Of a stretch of 64,000 bases of DNA, positions 53,568 through 63,223 are shown piece after piece. Numbering within the stretch: position 1 is the first letter of the stretch; every line of letters begins with the position of its first letter. The position numbers were made by a program, and so were the translations under genes. Below the pieces are notes generated by a model that saw only the letters and a program-made list of their open reading frames with translations, was not told the DNA's origin and did not search any database. This stretch comes from Qipengyuania nanhaisediminis (GTDB taxonomy: Bacteria; Pseudomonadota; Alphaproteobacteria; Sphingomonadales; Sphingomonadaceae), in assembly GCF_900115585.1 (NCBI RefSeq), contig NZ_FOWZ01000004.1:124001-188000 (forward strand), read 5' to 3'.

Positions 53568-55100
53568 TCAGAGGCAGGCTTCCAGGTAGGCTTGGTCGAA
53601 GCCGAACTGGCGCGCCTTCTCCAGCGTATAGGGTCGCAGGCCGCTGGAGCGGAATTCGCCCATGATCTTGCCGTCTTCGCTTTCGTCGAGATACTCGAAC
53701 TTGAACAGTTCCTGCGTCACGATCACGTCGCCTTCCATCCCGATCACCTCGGTAATGTTGGTGGTGCGGCGCGAACCGTCGCGAAGACGCTTCACCTGCA
53801 CGATCAGGTCGACCGATTCCGCGATCTGGCGGGAGATGGCTTCCTTCGGGATCTTGATGTCGCCCATCAGAATCATGTTTTCCATACGGCCGAGGCATTC
53901 GCGCGGGCTGTTGGCGTGAAGCGTACACATGGAACCGTCGTGGCCCGTGTTCATGGCAGCCAGAAGGTCGAAACATTCCGCGCCACGTATTTCGCCCAGG
54001 ATGATGCGGTCGGGACGCATACGCAGTGCGTTCTTCACGAGGTCGCCGATGGTGATGGCGCCCTGGCCTTCAAGGTTCGGCGGACGTGTTTCCAGCGGCA
54101 GCCAGTGCGGCTGCTGCAGGCGAAGTTCGGCGGCATCCTCGATGGTGAGCACGCGCTCGCCCGGGTCGATCATCTTCGACAGGGCGTTGAGCATGGTCGT
54201 CTTACCCGAACCCGTACCGCCCGAGATGACGATGTTCATGCGGCAGGCACCGGCAATCTTGAGCGCGGTACACATCTTCTCGCTCATCGATCCGAAGCCC
54301 TGGAGCATATCCAGCGTGATCGGTTTTTCCGAGAACTTACGAATGGAAATCGCGGTACCGCGCAGCGAAAGCGGCGGCACGATCACGTTCACACGTGAGC
54401 CGTCCTTCAAGCGGGCGTCGGCCAGCGGCGTAGTCTGGTCGACGCGGCGGCCGACCTGGTTCACGATGCGCTGGGCGATCTGGAACAGGTGGCCCTCGTC
54501 ACGGAAACGGATCGGCGCCAGCACCAGCTTGCCGCCTTTTTCGATGTAGGTCTGGTCGGGCCCGTTGACCATGATGTCCGACACGTCGGGATCGTTCAGC
54601 AGCTCCTCGAGCGGACCGAAGCCGAGCAGTTCGTCGACCAGCACCTTCTCGAGCGCGAATTGTTCGCGGCGGTTGAGCGTGACCTTCAGTTCGGCCAGCA
54701 CTTCCATGATGATCGGGCGGAATTCTTCGGACAGCTCGTCCTTGGTAAGCGTAGCAGCCGCTTCGGGGTCGACGCGTTCGAGCAGGCGCGGAAGGACCTG
54801 TTCCTTGATCTTGTGGACGCTGGCTTCGAAACCGCCGACCTCGCTATCGCCGGAATGGGTAGCATTCATTCGTTCCGACAGGCGCGCCATGGCATCGCTG
54901 TTGCGGTCATTTCCTGCGCCTTCGGCGGCAGGTGCGCCTTCTTCGGGAAGGGGCGGAAACTGTTCGCCGCCTTCGTCAGCATCGTCGGCAGCAGGCTTAG
55001 CGCCTCCAGCGCCGCCGCGCATCGGTTTCGCCACGCCAAACTGCGGACGAGCGCCGGAACCCATTCCTCCAGCACCGTTCTTGCGTCCGAATGCACTCAT
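53568..55100 (-). CDS. cpaF: CpaF/TadA pilus-assembly ATPase
   Basis: Type II secretion ATPase of the CpaF class (510 residues). Glycine/alanine-rich N-terminal tail (to about residue 70), helical domain with RREQFALEKVLVDELLGFGP, Walker A ISGGTGSGKTTMLNAL at about residue 300, Asp box DAAELRLQQPHW, and the LHANSPRECLGRMENMILMG segment. It powers Flp-type pilus assembly. The ATG at 55098-55100 (MSAFGRKNG) is preferred over 55127. No other cpa/tad gene is next to it, so it acts with partners elsewhere, or was left alone at the edge of the island. Confidence 0.93.
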   Translation of the reverse strand: MSAFGRKNGAGGMGSGARPQFGVAKPMRGGAGGAKPAADDADEGGEQFPPLPEEGAPAAEGAGNDRNSDAMARLSERMNATHSGDSEVGGFEASVHKIKEQVLPRLLERVDPEAAATLTKDELSEEFRPIIMEVLAELKVTLNRREQFALEKVLVDELLGFGPLEELLNDPDVSDIMVNGPDQTYIEKGGKLVLAPIRFRDEGHLFQIAQRIVNQVGRRVDQTTPLADARLKDGSRVNVIVPPLSLRGTAISIRKFSEKPITLDMLQGFGSMSEKMCTALKIAGACRMNIVISGGTGSGKTTMLNALSKMIDPGERVLTIEDAAELRLQQPHWLPLETRPPNLEGQGAITIGDLVKNALRMRPDRIILGEIRGAECFDLLAAMNTGHDGSMCTLHANSPRECLGRMENMILMGDIKIPKEAISRQIAESVDLIVQVKRLRDGSRRTTNITEVIGMEGDVIVTQELFKFEYLDESEDGKIMGEFRSSGLRPYTLEKARQFGFDQAYLEACL

Positions 55101-55248
55101 GCCAAACCCCCGAGGCTCACTATCCATATGAGGCGCTGTCTTTGCCGAAAGGATGGCAAATCACGCCTTTGCGGTTGTGGTGAATAATTCGGAAACCTTG
55201 ATTTTTTCCTAATCGCTGAGGCTGGTATTGGGCAGAGCCAACTGCCGC

Positions 55249-56367
55249 TCATCGCGATAAGGTAACTGACGCTACTTCGCGGGCCATGCGCTGCCAGGAA
55301 TAGGTGTTCTTTGCATATTCGGACATCTCGTCGCGATCCGGAGGACATTCGCGGACACGGTCGATAGCCGCTCCGCATCGGCGCGCCGAACCCGTTGGGT
55401 CGGATAGATCTATAGCAACGCCCGTAAGCCATTTTGTCGCATCAGGGTCCGCCCGTGAAGCAACATCACCGGTAACTGTAGGTAGACCGCATGCCATCGC
55501 TTCTTGGATTACGAGCGGATAGCCTTCGCCAACGCTTGGTAAGAGTAAGACGTCACTTGCGTTGTACAACCGAGCCAGTGCAGTTTGAGATAACTGCCCG
55601 AGAACAAATACGTTATCGGCCTGCCATTTTGTTGGATCAATAGGACCTCTACCGACGATAGCGAAACTCCACCCTGGCTGAATCAGAGCCAGTTGCCTGA
55701 CTATTTCCAAACCTTTTTTCTCGACGAGCCGCCCAACAAAAACTGCTAAGGGTTTCGCAGTGGGCAGGCCGAATTGGCTGGGACCTCCGCTGTTATTCCC
55801 GTCGCGATGCGACAAAAATACGTTGGTGTCGACACCATTGAAAACCAACAGAGGTTCCCTTTTCGCGGCTACGCTTGCGAACTCCTCACGGACCGTTGCG
55901 CTAATAAATACCACGCGACTTGCCGAACGCATCATCGGCTTAGTGACGATTGTATTTGCTATCTTCATCACGACTGTGAGAGTTGTACTGGCAAATGTGA
56001 TCGACCCGATGTGCTGGATTAGCACGGTTTGCTTTCCGGCCAGCTTTGCCATTACCATTGCTGCAATGGACGAAAGATACAGAGCGTCGTGAATCACTAC
56101 GAGATCTGATCTGCGCACTGCCTTCCACAGACGTGTAAGCGATCTCAAGCCCGGCAGCGGGATAGGTAATCCAGTCGATTTCTCGATAGAGTTTGTGCAC
56201 CTCAAAGCGATAATTTCGGCGGGACTTTCAGGCAGTCCGTCCCCGTCGCAAGCTGCCCATAAGGCTTCGTAGCCTAGCTTAGTGAACTCCCGACAGAGAT
56301 GGCCCGCAACACGTTCTAGGCCGCCGCCATGGGTGTCGAAGAAGTTGCTGACGGATAGGATTTTCAC
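55249..56367 (-). CDS. Glycosyltransferase family 4
   Basis: A 372-residue GT-B glycosyltransferase. THGGGLERVAGHL at the N-terminus, FVGRLVEKKGLEIV and EGYPLVIQEAMACGLPTVTG (EX7E-type catalytic motif) in the C-terminal half are typical of GT4. It probably adds a sugar from a nucleotide donor to a surface glycan. It is the last of five genes in the minus-strand island, 12 bases after the methyltransferase. Confidence 0.9.
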   Translation of the reverse strand: MKILSVSNFFDTHGGGLERVAGHLCREFTKLGYEALWAACDGDGLPESPAEIIALRCTNSIEKSTGLPIPLPGLRSLTRLWKAVRRSDLVVIHDALYLSSIAAMVMAKLAGKQTVLIQHIGSITFASTTLTVVMKIANTIVTKPMMRSASRVVFISATVREEFASVAAKREPLLVFNGVDTNVFLSHRDGNNSGGPSQFGLPTAKPLAVFVGRLVEKKGLEIVRQLALIQPGWSFAIVGRGPIDPTKWQADNVFVLGQLSQTALARLYNASDVLLLPSVGEGYPLVIQEAMACGLPTVTGDVASRADPDATKWLTGVAIDLSDPTGSARRCGAAIDRVRECPPDRDEMSEYAKNTYSWQRMAREVASVTLSR

Positions 56368-56379
56368 GTTCTGTAGGCG

Positions 56380-57027
56380 CTATTGCCGCTCAAAGCGCAT
56401 GGTCTGTTCGAGTCGGTTCGGGAAAAGCAGCGCCATCAATCCGGATCGGTAATTACCAGAACTTCGTTCGGAAATACGATAACCACCTTGTGTCGCTAAT
56501 TCCGACCAATCCTCTTCTGAGAGATACCAAGCCTCTATCTGCCCTTTGAACGGTATGTTGCCGATGGCATCAAGTACCGTAAGCTTTTTGTGGTCGAGCC
56601 AAGTGCATGCAACGTGATCTTTGACGTAAACTGGACCGGAAACGACGCGGCGGATTTCTCTCATCAGAGCGGGCCGCACTTCGCGAGGAATGTGATGCAT
56701 CACATTATTGATGGTAGCAGCCTCAAATGCGTTATCCGGGAAAGGCAGATGAGTTCCGTCATAGACCTGACGTTCAATCGAAAGTGTCGGGAAATAGCGA
56801 TCAACGACATCGACGCTCACGACTTCGTCTGTCGGAAGAAACTTTTGAACCGCTTCTGCAATAATTCCGGTCCCTCCGCCGATGTCGAGTACTCTTGCAT
56901 GATGGTCGTGCCACACACCTAGTAAGCTATTGAGCATTTCCGCTTGATAGACAGGCAAACGCTTCGAATAGAGATTGGTGTGTTGGGCGAACAATTCTGA
57001 AAGATTGGAAGCGCTAAGATCGCTCAC
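56380..57027 (-). CDS. Class I SAM-dependent methyltransferase
   Basis: A 215-residue methyltransferase. VLDIGGGTGIIAEAVQKFLP (SAM loop), VDVVDRYFP and INNVMHHIPRE are visible. GTG at 57025-57027 is chosen because AGGGA lies 7 bases before; an ATG at 57063 would only add residues overlapping GtrA. It overlaps GtrA by 14 bases. A role in modifying a surface sugar or lipid is inferred from context. Confidence 0.85.
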   Translation of the reverse strand: MSDLSASNLSELFAQHTNLYSKRLPVYQAEMLNSLLGVWHDHHARVLDIGGGTGIIAEAVQKFLPTDEVVSVDVVDRYFPTLSIERQVYDGTHLPFPDNAFEAATINNVMHHIPREVRPALMREIRRVVSGPVYVKDHVACTWLDHKKLTVLDAIGNIPFKGQIEAWYLSEEDWSELATQGGYRISERSSGNYRSGLMALLFPNRLEQTMRFERQ

Positions 57028-57424
57028 GGAAAATTCCCTGCTTATCAAAAGCAAAGGAGGCATTCCCGATCGCCCATTTGCTTGAGAAGAAGTTGTATAC
57101 GACGAGTATCAACGTCGAAGCCGGCGCTGCAAGCATCATTGGTTGTTTCAAAAAATCATAAAAAAACCAAATTGTTAAGAGCGAGATTGGATAGTTAAGG
57201 GAATTCGTAAGCCCGTATAGAAAGAAAGATCGACGCGACCTCTTTTTCTTAAAAGTGAAGCGAGAATGAAGTCCGTAACCAATAATTAGACAGATCACGA
57301 AAGATAAAGTTATAGAAACTGTGAAGTGTAAGCTTACCTTCTCACCAGCTAATAGAATGCACCAATGTAGAATGACGCAAAGGCCCGAGATGAGGCTGTA
57401 TGGTGCTAGCAATCTCCCGATCAT
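57014..57424 (-). CDS. GtrA family membrane protein
   Basis: A 136-residue four-helix protein of the GtrA/flippase class, which moves undecaprenyl-phosphate-linked sugars. HSRFTFKKKRSRRSFFLYGLTNSLNYP is the conserved centre. The GT2 gene before it overlaps by ATGA, a common GT2-GtrA pairing. This gene is strikingly AT-rich compared with the rest of the window, as if recently acquired. Confidence 0.88.
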   Translation of the reverse strand: MIGRLLAPYSLISGLCVILHWCILLAGEKVSLHFTVSITLSFVICLIIGYGLHSRFTFKKKRSRRSFFLYGLTNSLNYPISLLTIWFFYDFLKQPMMLAAPASTLILVVYNFFSSKWAIGNASFAFDKQGIFRERS

Positions 57425-58449
57425 GGCATCAACCTAGTCTCGCGAGCTTCACAAGTCGCCCCAACCCCCGGCAATTCCAAATAACGAAGCCGTTTGGCCT
57501 CGTTCCTCCCGCGCGTGACTGTATCCAGGATAAGTCCCCCGAACAGGCTGAGGAATGCGAGGATCATGAGGCCGGTCGCCAGAACGGCCGATGGTAGCTG
57601 CGGTACAGTTCCCGAGCGGAAGAACTCGATCACCACTGGTGTCCCGACCAGGATCGAAAGGAGCAGCAAGGCAACGAAGGACAGGCCAAAGAGGTAGAGA
57701 GGCCTTTCCTGCCGCAGCATTACCATGATGGTCGTCAATATCCTGATACCGTCGGGGATGGTGCGCAGCTTGCTGGCAGACCCCAGCGGACGCTCACGGT
57801 AGTCGGTCCTGATTTCCGCTGCCGGCATCTCGAGCTGGAGGGAATGGACGGTCAGCTCGGTCTCGATCTCGAAGCCACGGGACATTTGCGGAAAGGATTT
57901 CACAAAGCGCCGGGACATCACACGATATCCGCTCAGCATATCGTCAAAGCCGTTCCCAAACGCGAATTTTACCAATGAAGTAAGCATCCAGTTGCCGAAT
58001 TTGTGCGCCGGCGGATAGGCCATGTCGCCTATCTCTTCGCGCGCTCCCACCACCAGGTCGAGACCGTCCTCGACCAGTCGGCCGATCAAGCGGGGTGCGG
58101 CCGAGGCATCATAGGTATCGTCTGCGTCGCACATGACGAAGATATCCGCCTCGATATCGGCAAACATGCGGCGCACGACATGGCCTTTTCCCTGACGAAT
58201 TTCGCTACGCACGATCGCGCCTGCTTCACGCGCGAGGCGGATGCTCTCGTCCGAGCTATTATTGTCGTAAAGGTATATCCGGGCCTGGGGTAGGTGCGTC
58301 CTGAAATCAGAAATCACCTTCGAGATGGTGGCGGCTTCGTTGTAGCAAGGCAGGATAACGGCAACCTCGAGTGCCTCCGCGCTCGTGGCGACACGCGACG
58401 AAAGGGTATCGTCCTTCTTAAGCCGGCCGTGTCCAAGTTCCAAAATCAT
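57421..58449 (-). CDS. Glycosyltransferase family 2, DPMS type
   Basis: A 342-residue polyisoprenyl-phosphate hexose transferase. VAVILPCYNEAATISKVI, MCDADDTYDASA (DxD-type metal site), DMLSGYRVMSRRF and two C-terminal helices (about residues 252-315) anchor it. It would make polyprenyl-linked sugar for GtrA to move and the GT39-like protein to use. Confidence 0.91.
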   Translation of the reverse strand: MILELGHGRLKKDDTLSSRVATSAEALEVAVILPCYNEAATISKVISDFRTHLPQARIYLYDNNSSDESIRLAREAGAIVRSEIRQGKGHVVRRMFADIEADIFVMCDADDTYDASAAPRLIGRLVEDGLDLVVGAREEIGDMAYPPAHKFGNWMLTSLVKFAFGNGFDDMLSGYRVMSRRFVKSFPQMSRGFEIETELTVHSLQLEMPAAEIRTDYRERPLGSASKLRTIPDGIRILTTIMVMLRQERPLYLFGLSFVALLLLSILVGTPVVIEFFRSGTVPQLPSAVLATGLMILAFLSLFGGLILDTVTRGRNEAKRLRYLELPGVGATCEARETRLMP

Positions 58450-58505
58450 CGCCCCCGATCGGATCGCTTCACCTTACTGTACATCGGTCCGCCAAAGATA
58501 GCAGG

Positions 58506-60203
58506 CTAGCGAACTATGCACCCGCTCTCTTGCGCTGCCATGGTTAATTTGTCGTTATCCAGAGCCCCATCTTCCAAGGCCGGCAGCGAGTAATAGGAGC
58601 GAATGTTATCAAAAAAGGGCTCTTTGACGAAGATCATGTCCGGTCCCTCTGCGCAAAGGTCAGACAAAGTGGTCGTAGCTAGACGCTCCTCCACGAGGCG
58701 GATCGGACGATTTTGGAGAAAGGGTTCGTTGATCACCAGGTCGACGGCGAAAGGGGCGGCATCGCCGCTGATGACGACATAATCGCTATCGAGCTTGTCG
58801 AGCGCATGCGAGGCTCTCGCATAGGGGGCATGGAATGCATTCGCAAAATAGAGTTGGGCCGGGATCAGAAGAACGAAAGTGCCGATGGACGTGCGCTTGA
58901 AGAGCGAGGACCACCGATCCCTTGATGCTCCGATCCGGTCCCACCCGTGAACGGCGAGCAGGATCGCACTTCCGATAAGGCCATGGAGATAGCGGTATCC
59001 AAATCCGTGACCTTGGTAAGGAAGGATGATCGTCATGACGGCGATGGTTAGGATGATCCCTGTAGCAAGGCTGGCGAACAATGCGCTCCTGAACGCCCCG
59101 CGCAACCCCAAGATCAGCAACGGCAGGAGGAGAAGGTGCTGCCACGTCACGAAACGGAGCAGGTTAGCAATCATCTCGAGCAGGCCTGCCGGACGACCAT
59201 TATCAAGTGCACTTCGTAGCCGCGTCAGATAGCTTTGCTGATCCCCGGGCAGCGGCATGCCAGTGAGCTCGATCGTGACAGACGGCCAGTACGCCCAGAA
59301 TGCTCCGAACACGGCGTATGCGACAAAATAGAGCGCGGCTCTTTGCCAGTCTTTCGTCAGCAACAGCGTAGCGAGAATGGGCGCGGCGAACATTGGATGG
59401 AAGATTGGCTGGTGCAGGCCGACCGCCAGAAAGCCAACAATCAGCGCAGCGACATCACACGAAGTCCGTCGCTCGAGAAAAAGCGATAACCAAACCAAGT
59501 TCAGTGTCAGGTGGAGCGACATCGCGTAGGTCGTCATTCCGTTGATGAGGACCTGTCCGGACCCGAGATAGAGCAGCAAAGCGATCCACCGGTACGCTCC
59601 CTGATCCGGCCAGATTTTCCTGACACATGCGTCCAATGCCAACGCACCCACCGCTACGGCGAGGGGACCCACTAACTGCGATGCTCCGACCAGATCGAAA
59701 ATTCCGCGAATTGCTGCGTTGATCGGTAGATAGCCGGAAACCCAAGCGCTCCGATCAGCTACCGGCAGCATGAAGTCCGTATTCAACGCCTCAGCCTGAT
59801 GAGGCCAGGGTTCGCTAAGCATGGCTGCCAACTGACCCGAGCGAAAAATGGCAGCGTCGAAAGTCGCCATCTGCTCATCACGGCTCATGTCGTAGTCAAG
59901 CAGGATCAGGTGGCGCCCAACCAAAACTACGATAGCGACCGCAATGGCGGCGATCCAAATTTTTCGAGGACTGAGCTCTTCTGCGTTTTGATTGTTTAAG
60001 CGTAACAGGGACGCCGAAACCACTGCCGTTGCGAGCAGAGCCAGAAAGACGTCCTGTTTTATCAGGTAGACGAAAGCCAAGCTCGCGTAGCCGCCGCCGA
60101 CGAACGAAAGTATCGCAACAAGAGCCAAGCAAATTGCGGCCGTGAAAAGGATGGGGCCCAAACCGCGTTCAATTATCTCTCTCTCGAAAGGCAGGATGGA
60201 CAT
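58506..60203 (-). CDS. Polytopic glycosyltransferase-like membrane protein
   Basis: A 565-residue protein with about ten membrane helices and a short soluble C-terminus. DYDMSRDEQMATFDAAIFRSG, between the second and third helices, is like the first loop of GT39/GT-C transferases with an acidic motif. No other motif is decisive. It is the first gene of the island. Use of a lipid-linked sugar is inferred from its GT2/GtrA neighbours. Confidence 0.7.
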   Translation of the reverse strand: MSILPFEREIIERGLGPILFTAAICLALVAILSFVGGGYASLAFVYLIKQDVFLALLATAVVSASLLRLNNQNAEELSPRKIWIAAIAVAIVVLVGRHLILLDYDMSRDEQMATFDAAIFRSGQLAAMLSEPWPHQAEALNTDFMLPVADRSAWVSGYLPINAAIRGIFDLVGASQLVGPLAVAVGALALDACVRKIWPDQGAYRWIALLLYLGSGQVLINGMTTYAMSLHLTLNLVWLSLFLERRTSCDVAALIVGFLAVGLHQPIFHPMFAAPILATLLLTKDWQRAALYFVAYAVFGAFWAYWPSVTIELTGMPLPGDQQSYLTRLRSALDNGRPAGLLEMIANLLRFVTWQHLLLLPLLILGLRGAFRSALFASLATGIILTIAVMTIILPYQGHGFGYRYLHGLIGSAILLAVHGWDRIGASRDRWSSLFKRTSIGTFVLLIPAQLYFANAFHAPYARASHALDKLDSDYVVISGDAAPFAVDLVINEPFLQNRPIRLVEERLATTTLSDLCAEGPDMIFVKEPFFDNIRSYYSLPALEDGALDNDKLTMAAQESGCIVR

Positions 60204-60370
60204 TTATGTCCTTCCCTCGAATCGAAGTGATTTTGCCACTTGTTACGCTCCGCCCGCATCTCAAAGGGCCCAAATGATTTCGGCCAGTTTTGAGCTATAG
60301 CGGATAGCCTAGCCAAGGCTGATGTGCTGGGCTAGTTGGCCTACCTAAGTTTCCCAAGGCAATTCCATCC

Positions 60371-61270
60371 ATGCACCAATCCGAACGTAGCGGCATCCTG
60401 CTCGCCCTGTGCGGTTTCGCGCTGCTCAGCGTCGGGGATGCGGTGATCAAGACGATGGCTGGGGAATGGTCGCCGCTCGCGGTTGCGAGTGTGCGGTTTG
60501 CGATCGGGGCGACGGGGCTTTCCGCCTTGCTGGCTTTGAGCGAGGGGCCGAAGGCGTTCCGGCCGGCCAATCCTAGGCTCCAGTTCGCCAGAGGTGTGTG
60601 CCTCGCGGCTGCCTCGCTGATGTTCTTCTCGGCGATTTTCGTGATGCCGCTGGCGACAGCCATGGCGCTGGCATTCGTTTCGCCCGTGATCGTCGCGGTT
60701 CTGTCCGGGCCCTTGCTCGGCGAGAAAGTCCGCCCGGCAGTCTGGGTGGCTTCGGCCGTCGCGCTAATCGGGGTGGCGCTTGTCCTGCGGCCTAATCTGT
60801 CGGCGCTCGGCCTTGTTGCTCTGCTGCCGCTGGCGTCCGCTTTCTTTTTCGCGCTCATGGTCATCGCCAATCGCGCCAGTGCCGGGCAGGGGAGCGCCCT
60901 GTCGATGCAGGTGTTCATGCAGGTTGGTGCGATGCCGGTCCTGCTTCTGGCGGCCTTTGGGGGACACTTTTCCGGTGTCGAAGCACTCGAGGTCACGATG
61001 CCGGACTGGACGGTCATTGCCCGCTGCGCGGTCGTTGCCGTGACTGCCAGCAGCGCGCATTGGCTGGCTTATATGGGCACTCAGCGCGCTGGCGCTTCGA
61101 CGATTGCGCCGACGACCTACGTTCAGATGCTGGTTGCTACCAGCCTCGGCTGGTGGTGGTTCGGCGATGTGCCCGACCTGATGACGCTTGTGGGCGCGGC
61201 GGTCATCATTGGCGCGGGATTGATCCTGTGGTGGAGCACGCCGCGCGGCCCCTCCGCCAACAGCCGTTGA
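60371..61270 (+). CDS. DMT-family transporter with EamA domains
   Basis: A 299-residue ten-helix transporter with two EamA repeats (LLALCGFALLSVGDAVIK and LGLVALLPLASAFFFALM). LGEKVRPAVWVASAVALIGVAL and FGDVPDLMTLVGAAVIIGAG are the paired repeat ends. It probably exports or imports a metabolite; the substrate cannot be inferred. Confidence 0.88.
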   Translation: MHQSERSGILLALCGFALLSVGDAVIKTMAGEWSPLAVASVRFAIGATGLSALLALSEGPKAFRPANPRLQFARGVCLAAASLMFFSAIFVMPLATAMALAFVSPVIVAVLSGPLLGEKVRPAVWVASAVALIGVALVLRPNLSALGLVALLPLASAFFFALMVIANRASAGQGSALSMQVFMQVGAMPVLLLAAFGGHFSGVEALEVTMPDWTVIARCAVVAVTASSAHWLAYMGTQRAGASTIAPTTYVQMLVATSLGWWWFGDVPDLMTLVGAAVIIGAGLILWWSTPRGPSANSR

Positions 61271-61325
61271 TCACTCGTCAAAAACGACTAAGTCACCACC
61301 GCATCTTTCTTTTGGAGCTGTTTGT

Positions 61326-63149
61326 ATGTGCGGAATTATCGGGATCGTCGGCAAGGAACCGGTTGCGGAGCGACTGGTCGACGGCCTGAAGCGGATGGAA
61401 TACCGCGGTTACGACAGCGCCGGTATCTGCACCATCCATGATGGAGCCCTCATCCGTCGCCGCGCAGAAGGCAAATTGTCCAATCTCGTCAATGTCTTGG
61501 CAGACGACCCTGCCGCAGGCGAAGTAGGCATTGCCCATACGCGCTGGGCCACGCACGGCGCACCCACGGCCAAGAACGCCCATCCGCATGCTACCGATCA
61601 CGTGGCGCTGGTGCACAATGGCATCATCGAGAACTTCAAGGAATTGAAGGCCGAACTGATCGCGGACGGTCGCACGCTTGAGAGCGATACAGACAGCGAG
61701 GTGGTTGCTCACCTCGTTTCGCGCCGGGTCGAAAACGGCGAAACCCCTAGCGAGGCAGTAGCCAGTGTCCTGCCGCGCCTGCGCGGTGCGTTCGCGCTTG
61801 CCATCGCATTCCGCGATCATCCCGACATGCTGATCGGCGCGCGTCGCGGTTCGCCGCTGGTGGTGGGTTATGGTGACGGAGAAACCTATATCGGGTCGGA
61901 TGCTCTCGCTCTGGCGCCGTTGACGCAGCAGATTACCTATCTTGAAGAAGGCGATTGGGTCGTCGTGACGCGCGACGGTTCCGAGATCCACGACGAGGAC
62001 GGCAACAAGGTCGAGCGGGAGGTTAAGACCTCCGGTGCGTCCGCTGCTTCGGTAGAGAAGGGCAATTACCGCCACTTCATGCAAAAAGAGATCTTCGAAC
62101 AGCCGACCGTGGTCGCGCAGACGCTCAGTTCGTACCTGCGCCAGTCCGACAACTCGGTCGCGCTTCCCCAGTTCGATTTCGATATTTCTTCGATCCGCCG
62201 CGTCACGATTGTCGCGTGCGGGACGTCCTATTACGCCGGCATGGTCGCGAAATACTGGTTCGAGCAATTTGCGCGCGTGCCGGTCGATATCGACGTTGCG
62301 AGCGAATTTCGATACCGCGAGCCCGTCCTGGAAGACAACGGCCTGTCGTTGTTCATTTCCCAGAGCGGCGAAACCGCCGACACGCTGGCCGCCTTGCGCC
62401 ATTGCAAGGAACAGGGCCAAACCATCGCCGCCGTCGTGAATGTACCGACTAGTTCCATGGCCCGTGAAGCCGATCTCTTGTTGCCCACGCATGCTGGGCC
62501 GGAAATCGGCGTCGCGTCGACGAAGGCGTTCACGTGCCAATTGGCAGTTCTCGCCGCGCTTGCCGCGCACATGGCTGTGACCAAAGGCTTCATGAACCGC
62601 CAGGAAGAGCAGGAGGTCGTGGAGCATCTGCTCGAGGCGCCGGCGTGCCTCAACGCTGCACTCGACCACGACGACGATATTGCGTCGATGGCCCATTTGA
62701 TCGCCCCGGCGCGCGATGTCCTTTATCTCGGCCGTGGACCCGATTTTCCGATGGCCCTCGAAGGCGCGCTGAAACTCAAGGAAATTAGCTACATCCATGC
62801 AGAAGGCTACGCCAGCGGAGAGATGAAGCACGGTCCGATCGCGCTGATCGACGACGAAGTTCCGGTCATCGTCTTGGCCCCGTCAGGCCCGCTGTTCGAG
62901 AAAACGGTTTCGAACATGGAAGAGGTCCGCGCCCGCGGCGGCCAGATCGTGCTCATCTCCGATGCCGAAGGGCTGGAAGAGGCGGGTGAAGGCTGCATGG
63001 CCACGATCGAAATGCCGAAGGTGCATCCGCTGATCGCGCCCCTCGTGTACGCCGTTCCGGTTCAATTGCTTGCCTACCACGTGGCTTGCGTCAAAGGCAC
63101 GGACGTCGACCAGCCCCGCAACCTCGCCAAGTCCGTGACGGTCGAGTAG
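61326..63149 (+). CDS. glmS: Glutamine-fructose-6-phosphate aminotransferase
   Basis: Makes glucosamine-6-phosphate for cell wall and surface glycan synthesis. The class II amidotransferase has Cys2 in MCGIIGIVG, HTRWATHGAP and HNGIIENF; the two SIS domains have CGTSYYAGMVAK, SQSGETADT and VASTKAFTCQ; the C-terminal AKSVTVE is the family end. Length 607 is standard. TTTTGGAG lies 9 bases before the ATG. RapZ, its regulator in enterobacteria, is also in this window. Confidence 0.96.
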   Translation: MCGIIGIVGKEPVAERLVDGLKRMEYRGYDSAGICTIHDGALIRRRAEGKLSNLVNVLADDPAAGEVGIAHTRWATHGAPTAKNAHPHATDHVALVHNGIIENFKELKAELIADGRTLESDTDSEVVAHLVSRRVENGETPSEAVASVLPRLRGAFALAIAFRDHPDMLIGARRGSPLVVGYGDGETYIGSDALALAPLTQQITYLEEGDWVVVTRDGSEIHDEDGNKVEREVKTSGASAASVEKGNYRHFMQKEIFEQPTVVAQTLSSYLRQSDNSVALPQFDFDISSIRRVTIVACGTSYYAGMVAKYWFEQFARVPVDIDVASEFRYREPVLEDNGLSLFISQSGETADTLAALRHCKEQGQTIAAVVNVPTSSMAREADLLLPTHAGPEIGVASTKAFTCQLAVLAALAAHMAVTKGFMNRQEEQEVVEHLLEAPACLNAALDHDDDIASMAHLIAPARDVLYLGRGPDFPMALEGALKLKEISYIHAEGYASGEMKHGPIALIDDEVPVIVLAPSGPLFEKTVSNMEEVRARGGQIVLISDAEGLEEAGEGCMATIEMPKVHPLIAPLVYAVPVQLLAYHVACVKGTDVDQPRNLAKSVTVE

Positions 63150-63223
63150 AACCTCGAAACGAGAAAATTCTTTTCCGGCTTAGGTTTACGCGCGGCTAAC
63201 CTTTCAAGGTTAATCGTGCGGGT

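Noticed and set aside
60306..60331. CTAGCC/GGCTAG repeat between the GT39-like gene and the DMT gene
   Set aside because: Only 6-bp arms with a long loop and no T-run; could be chance.
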